A stretch of 64,000 bases of DNA from Teratosphaeria epicoccoides (lineage: Eukaryota; Ascomycota; Dothideomycetes; Mycosphaerellales; Teratosphaeriaceae), in the NCBI GenBank assembly GCA_021401465.1, contig JADDMT010000080.1, forward strand, positions 1 through 64,000. Direction: 5' to 3'. The position numbers were made by a program, and so were the translations under genes. Positions 59,604-64,000 of this stretch are shown piece by piece. Within the stretch, counting starts at the first letter, position 1. Every line of letters starts with the position of its first letter. The notes beneath the pieces were generated by a model that ran no database searches, was not told the DNA's origin, and saw nothing but the letters and a program-made list of their open reading frames with translations.

Positions 59604-61269
59604 ATGAAGCCGCCGACACCCCTGGCGCTGCCTCTGTGGGTGGGCGCAACTCTCCATCCTCCCGACGTGTCTGCTGTCGGATCATCGATGGACGGTCGAA
59701 ACAGCTCTATCGGTGATTTCTGCAGCCTGCTGGCGACCACCCATCCCGGAACGACTTCTTACCCAGCACAGAGCGTGTACGTTGCCGCACAAGACAGTTA
59801 TTACGCAGCAGATGAGAGGGAGGTCCAGCCAGCATGCGTCTTCACGCCAACCGTAGTGCCGCAGATTTCGAGCTTCATGGGTTTGCTCCGAGCGTCCAGT
59901 GATCGTGCAAGAAGGCCACTACCGTTTGCGGTCCGGTCGGGAGGTCATGCCTTGTTTGCAGGGGCGGCCAATATCCAGAATGGAGTGACTATTGACATGC
60001 GAAGCCTCAACTCTGTCTCGCTCAGCAGCGACCGCAAAACGGCATATATCGGCGCCGGCGCAGCGTTCAGCGACGTGTACCGGGTGTTGGACGAGCACCA
60101 CGTCACCGTGCAAGGCGCGCGGATCAAGGGTATTGCGGCGGGAGGCTTCGTGTCAGGAGGTAGGCCATGGTGCAGTCGTGTGCACTTCATCCCAAGTACC
60201 GAAGAGCCTCTGCTGATCCGAAGGTAGGAGGCAAGGCATTCTCCGGCCGACGATACGGATGGAGTTGCGACAACGTGTATGCGTATCACGTGGTGTTGGC
60301 CGATGGCAGCGTCGTGCGGGCCAGCGCCAGCACGCACCCGGACCTCTGGCTCGCGTTGAAGGGAGGAAGTAACAACTTCGCCATCATCGTCGAGTATGAG
60401 ATGAAAGCCTTCGAACAGGGCGACATGTGGGGGGGCACCGTGTCACACAACCTCGACGGCACCAACGCCTCGGCGACGCTGAACGGGCTCGCCGCCACCT
60501 TTTCGGACTTCATGGACCCAACCCGCGGAGGATACGATAGCGAGGCAGAGGTGGAGCTTGTCTTGTCGTTTGAGGCCGGCAGCTTCACTGCTGGTACAGC
60601 GCTGTTCCATCTGCAGCCGAGCCCGTATCCCCCTGCCCTCAGTCCATTCACTCGGATTTCAGATGTCGCCCAGGAAGCACTGGCCACCACCAATGTCTCG
60701 AATTTGGTCGACACTTTTTCAGAAGGGCTGCCGTCACGTGTCGACCGGTGCGTTTGCGAATCCAAGATCAATGACTTCTTGCGCAGGGAGCTGACCATGT
60801 CTATAGCATCTTTCAAATGGTTTACTCGTTCACCAACACCGACACAGCCGGCTATCTCGATCTTTTCTCGATCTTCAATCAAGAGGTCCAGGCCATCGCA
60901 GACACCGCCGGTCTGCAGGCGCAGTACTTGCTGCAGGCGGCGCCGGTCACCAATGGCACCAACGCCATGCGTTTGACTCCTGATCAGAAGGACGTTGTGA
61001 TGGGCGCCGTCACTCTGGTCTACTCCAACAGCTCCGACGAGACTCTGATCCAACAGACTACGTACGAGATAATCGAACGGCAGAAGACCACTCTGGAATC
61101 CAGTGGCAAGCTTTTGGACTTCCTCTACCTGAACTACGCAGACCGGAGCCAGGACGTCTTTGACAGCTGGGGTCCTGGGAGTAAGGCCTTTCTTCGCCAG
61201 GTCAGCTCCACGTACGATCCTATGGGAGTCTTCCAAAGGCAGTTAGTCGGGGGATTCAAGCTGTTCTGA
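59604..61269 (+). CDS. Berberine-bridge-type FAD-linked oxidoreductase, 512 aa
   Basis: Flavoprotein oxidase family common in fungal clusters (FAD_binding_4 plus BBE domains). Exons are 59604-60159, 60228-60747 and 60807-61269, with introns of 68 and 59 nt. The ATG at 59604 begins MKPPTPLALPLWVGATL, a weak hydrophobic leader that may be a signal peptide. RSGGH at 111-115 includes His115, the usual site of covalent FAD attachment. After the first splice comes GRRYGWSCDNVYAYHVVLA, then NPDL-like HPDLWLALKGGSNNFAII, and a C-terminal region ending FQRQLVGGFKLF. It is divergent from the synthase and probably co-expressed. Members dehydrogenate or cyclise intermediates; which reaction applies here is unknown. 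A decayed relative lies at the other end of the cluster (38186-38974). Confidence 0.85.
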
Positions 61270-61446
61270 GAGCTCTGCTGAAGCATGCAACAAGGCATCA
61301 GTCTGGCTTATGCTCATGCCAGCAATGCGCCTCGCAATACTCTATGGCACGAGTCTCACATCGCCCATTGCATCTTTACGAACTGGATGGAACCGATGAG
61401 AGTTGGTAGATGGTAAGATTTTGAAGAGGTTGGCAGCCATGTTGAA

Positions 61447-61506
61447 AAGAAGAAGAAGAAGAAGAAGAAGAAGAAGAAGAAGAAGAAGAAGAAGAAGAAG
61501 AAGAAG
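61447..61506 (+). repeat. (AAG)20 microsatellite
   Basis: Twenty perfect AAG units in the 430-bp convergent intergenic region between the FAD oxidase and the trans enoyl reductase. The rest of 61270-61700 shows nothing else. Translations of the repeat (poly-Phe, poly-Ser) are not genes. Confidence 0.95.
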
Positions 61507-61700
61507 GTGAAGGTATCATCATCAACTGAATAGTAAAAGTTTCGAACTGCATCCAATGCAAATTGAGGCTCAGATGTTACGAGGTCGTTCCGAAGTGATA
61601 CCATAGCCCGTTGGGCCGTCGAGATCAATCTGTTGCTTACTTGCTTCCTACATATGGCACCACCTGAACACTTCACGCTCTGTTCGCAGCACTACACACA

Positions 61701-62865
61701 TTATACGACCGAGCACACCAGCTTCTGACCTGACATAGCCTGACCCCGGATCATTTCGACCCCTTCGACCACACCCTTCCATCCTCCGCTCAGGGCTTTC
61801 ACGGGATGCGTTGCAATCAAACCTCGATCCATCAGACTCTGCACTGCCTTGAATGCGCGTCTGCCAAATTCTCTGTCCTCCGCGCTAGCTTCCCTCCCAT
61901 ACTCTCCGTCCAGGTCCACCTTACCCCCGAAGACCGTGAGGACCATCAGCCAGCATGGTTGAATCGTCAGCGCTCTCGTCTTTGTCACGGACTCGCGGAA
62001 AGGCTCGAGCGAGCAATACTTTCCGCCGGCACGGCCAATTGCCGTGAAGCATAACTGAGTCGTGTCGGATTGAGAGATGCAGTCCAGAGCATAGCTCAAC
62101 TCGCCTCGGGTGTATTGACGGATTTTCTGGGCGCACTCGGGATCGTTATAGTCAAAGACTCTCTCTGCGCCAAAGCGGTAGCACAAATCGAAATTGCGCG
62201 GCGACGCGGTTGCAACGGCCCGAAGGCCAGCCCTGGAGATACTGTAAGTCCATCTGTGTCAGATCGTCAAGAGTGTACCCTTACAATTTGAGCAGTTGTA
62301 TAGCCCGAGTCCCGGTTGCGGTACTCCCTCCAGCCACCAGAACAAATTCAGCGGATTCACCCGTCAAGTTGCCCTGTTCTAGAGGGTCTAGAGAGTTTGT
62401 AACCTGCAATGCCTTGAATAATCCCAGCGTCGCTGTCGCCACGCCCGTGCCTAAGCTCGCGCCCTCCTCGAAGCTCATTCCATCCGGCAAGCGTAGCAGC
62501 AAGTCCGGGCACGCCAAAACGTATTCTGTAAAAGCTCCCACCTCTGGTGCTAATTTGTTCATCCCATGGACTAAGCCTGCAACACGATCTCCGACCTTAA
62601 GACGGCCCTCGGCCGCTGCTTCAGTTCCGAGAGCAACGATCGTCCCAGCAAAATCGTAACCATGGATTGCCCCTGGCACCGCGCTGTAGTCGAGCATTTT
62701 GGCGTCGGCTGGATTGATGGCAATTGCACAGGTCTTGACGATAGCTGTGGAGGGTGTAAGGACTGGCATATGTACATTGGACCTGATTTCCAATCTGCCG
62801 GGCCCCGCGACAACGATGGCCGTCTGGCGGCGGGAGTCGTCAAAGATCCGATCGGCTGCTGGCAT
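61701..62865 (-). CDS. Trans-acting enoyl reductase (zinc-less medium-chain dehydrogenase), 373 aa
   Basis: A stand-alone partner of the kind that supplies enoyl reduction to PKS-NRPS enzymes lacking an active ER. Exons are 62865-62285 and 62241-61701, with a 43-nt intron (GTAAGG..CAG); the splice restores LLKFISRAGLRAVATASPRN. Start at ATG 62865 (MPAADRIFDDSRRQTAIVV). The GroES-like half has INPADAKMLDY and GYDFAGTIVALG. The cofactor-binding half has VLVAGGSTATGTRAIQLL (about residues 175-192), where this subfamily has GGSTATG rather than the classical GxGxxG. No zinc-binding cysteines are seen. The synthase's missing ER and this gene's presence agree well. Confidence 0.88.
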
Positions 62866-63345
62866 TGTGTGATGAGGTGGATCGTACAGATCGAGCCGCA
62901 ATCTCAAGTCGACAGACTAAGTCCTGGATCAGGCTCTGCGTCAGATGGAGCTCGAATACTTTCGGCGAGGAACTGCGGAACCACTCAACAATTATTGGGC
63001 CGCAGAGATCGGGATGAATGCACGACCGCTCAGCGAAGGTGCCCGCCTGGACCAGACAATTGCATGCATCCGAAAGAAAGTGCCCGGAGTGGCTATATCA
63101 TCAAATGGCCGAATGACGCCGGGCTGGCTCAAGATGCTAGTCTAATGCCGAATGGTCTCATCCGCTTCGGCCATTTACAGACTCGCGTCGTGCCCATTAT
63201 CAGACGCACATGCTAGAACAGCTCAGCGGAGGGACTGCACTGTGGTTGCGGCAGAGGAGACTCTGTCCATTCCAGATCTGCGTCTCCTTCGCCGTGGTCA
63301 GCGTTACACAGACAAGGTATAACGCAAGGAGGGGTGGATGGCCAA
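62866..63345. promoter_or_regulatory. Divergent promoter region of the trans enoyl reductase and P450
   Basis: 480 bp between divergent starts. No TCG-N5-CGA match was found; the nearest is TCGTACAGATCGA with a seven-base spacer near 62882. No TATA box was assigned. Confidence 0.4.
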
Positions 63346-64000
63346 ATGGCGACAAGCGAAATGTCTGACTGCAGCACTCTCGCCATGCAACGCTCCTCTT
63401 GTCCGTCTGATGTTTGCAGCGTTACTGGGTCTACAGCAGGCTCTATGCCGCCGAAATATTCTCAGCCCGAAGACCCGGACTTTGACTCTTCGACGCTACA
63501 GCCTATCCCTAGGCCGCCTGCACGAGCATACATGGGCCTCCTTGGCCACGCTCCAGACTTAGAGCCCGGGCTACCGGTGAGGACATACTGGAAACTGATG
63601 GACGAGTACCCACCTATTTACCAACTGGATCTGAACATGCCGCATCCGCGGGTATTCGTGGGCAGCCGGGAGCTCGTTAACGAAATGGCGGATGACTCAC
63701 GTTTTGTAAAGTTCACGCATCGACTGCACCAGCAGATGAGGCCGGTCTTCGGTGATGGGCTGTTCTCTGCGGAGTCGACGGATCCTGCGTGGTGGAAAGC
63801 GCATCGACTTTTAGTACCTGCATTTGGTGGGGCCCCCAAGTTCCAAGACGCATCCTCGAGGAAGTATTGCTGACACTATCTCCTTCTCCTGTCTTTAGGC
63901 TCGGTTGGCTTGAGCAAGATGTTCGAAGACATGCAGGACATCAGCGCACAACTAGTGCAAAAGTGGGACCGTCACGGCCATGAGACCGAGATTGACTGCA
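63346..64000 (+). CDS. Cytochrome P450, CYP505-like N-terminal part (runs off the window)
   Basis: Exon 1 is 63346-63826, intron 63827-63898 (72 nt, GTGGGG..TAG, with GCTGAC), and exon 2 runs to the window edge. The proline-rich hinge PIPRPPARAYMGLLGH, then YPPIYQLDL, ELVNEMADDSRFVKF, GDGLFSAE, WWKAHRLLVPAFG and FEDMQDISAQLVQKW match the start of CYP505/P450-BM3-type enzymes, which are often fused to their own reductase. No N-terminal membrane anchor is seen, as in that family. The start is uncertain: ATG 63346 gives a long leader, and ATG 63445 (MPPKYSQPEDPDF) is closer to the family's length. The heme-binding Cys and any reductase domain lie outside the window. Likely an oxidative tailoring enzyme of the cluster. 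Confidence 0.75.

Noticed and set aside
61356..61676. ORF with poly-Phe or poly-Ser
   Set aside because: Translation of the (AAG)20 microsatellite.
39133..64000. Assignment of the cluster to cytochalasan, tetramate-decalin or pyridone products
   Set aside because: No diagnostic cyclase, hydrolase or ring-expansion P450 was seen, and the R and A domains have non-standard residues; naming a product would be a guess.
1..64000. CRISPR arrays, rRNA or tRNA genes
   Set aside because: No regularly spaced direct repeats with unique spacers and no tRNA or rRNA motif were recognised by eye; a tRNAscan run would settle the tRNA question.

Overview
The window looks like nuclear DNA of a filamentous ascomycete (Pezizomycotina). 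Genes carry short introns (about 43-98 nt) with GT-AG ends and fungal branch points. Long terminal repeat (LTR) retrotransposons are riddled with C-to-T / G-to-A changes and TAG/TAA stops in the manner of repeat-induced point mutation (RIP). There is also a large secondary-metabolite gene cluster. A plant-associated Dothideomycete would fit, but that is a guess from style, not a demonstrated placement.

Layout. (1) 1-24462 is a transposon island. It holds two families of Ty3/gypsy chromodomain retrotransposons, family A on the minus strand and family B on the plus strand. They are nested, truncated and stop-riddled, and are accompanied by two unidentified RIP-degraded reading frames and several short repeats. 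The outermost family-B insertion (15459-24462) has three LTRs and a perfect 5-bp target duplication (TTATT). (2) 24463-39000 is a gene-poor stretch with small secreted cysteine-rich proteins: a three-exon gene at 25096-25504, a two-exon gene at 26156-26521, a one-exon gene at 35869-36351, and a probable casualty with a stop at codon 2 at 33915-34211. Two housekeeping genes sit within it as a divergent pair, EXO84 (exocyst) and TOM20 (mitochondrial import), followed by a small predicted membrane protein. A decayed FAD-linked oxidoreductase relic lies at 38186-38974. (3) 39133-64000 is a biosynthetic gene cluster that runs off the right edge.

The cluster contains a 3965-residue hybrid polyketide synthase / nonribosomal peptide synthetase (KS-AT-DH-MT-KR-ACP-C-A-T-R), a stand-alone trans enoyl reductase, a berberine-bridge-type FAD oxidase, a salicylate-hydroxylase-type FAD monooxygenase, an Fe(II)/2-oxoglutarate dioxygenase, the start of a CYP505-like P450 and an AflR-type Zn2Cys6 regulator. 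The likely logic is that the synthase and trans enoyl reductase build a methylated, partly reduced polyketide chain, couple it to one amino-acid-like unit and release it through the C-terminal domain; the four oxidative enzymes then tailor it. The two divergent promoters in the cluster each carry a TCG-N5-CG(A/G) element of the kind AflR binds. The terminal domain has Tyr-x-x-x-Arg where Tyr-x-x-x-Lys is expected, and the adenylation pocket has Asn where the amino-group-binding Asp is expected, so the product cannot be read off by analogy with known clusters.

All exon structures were inferred by eye from reading frames, splice motifs and family conservation. No database search was run.
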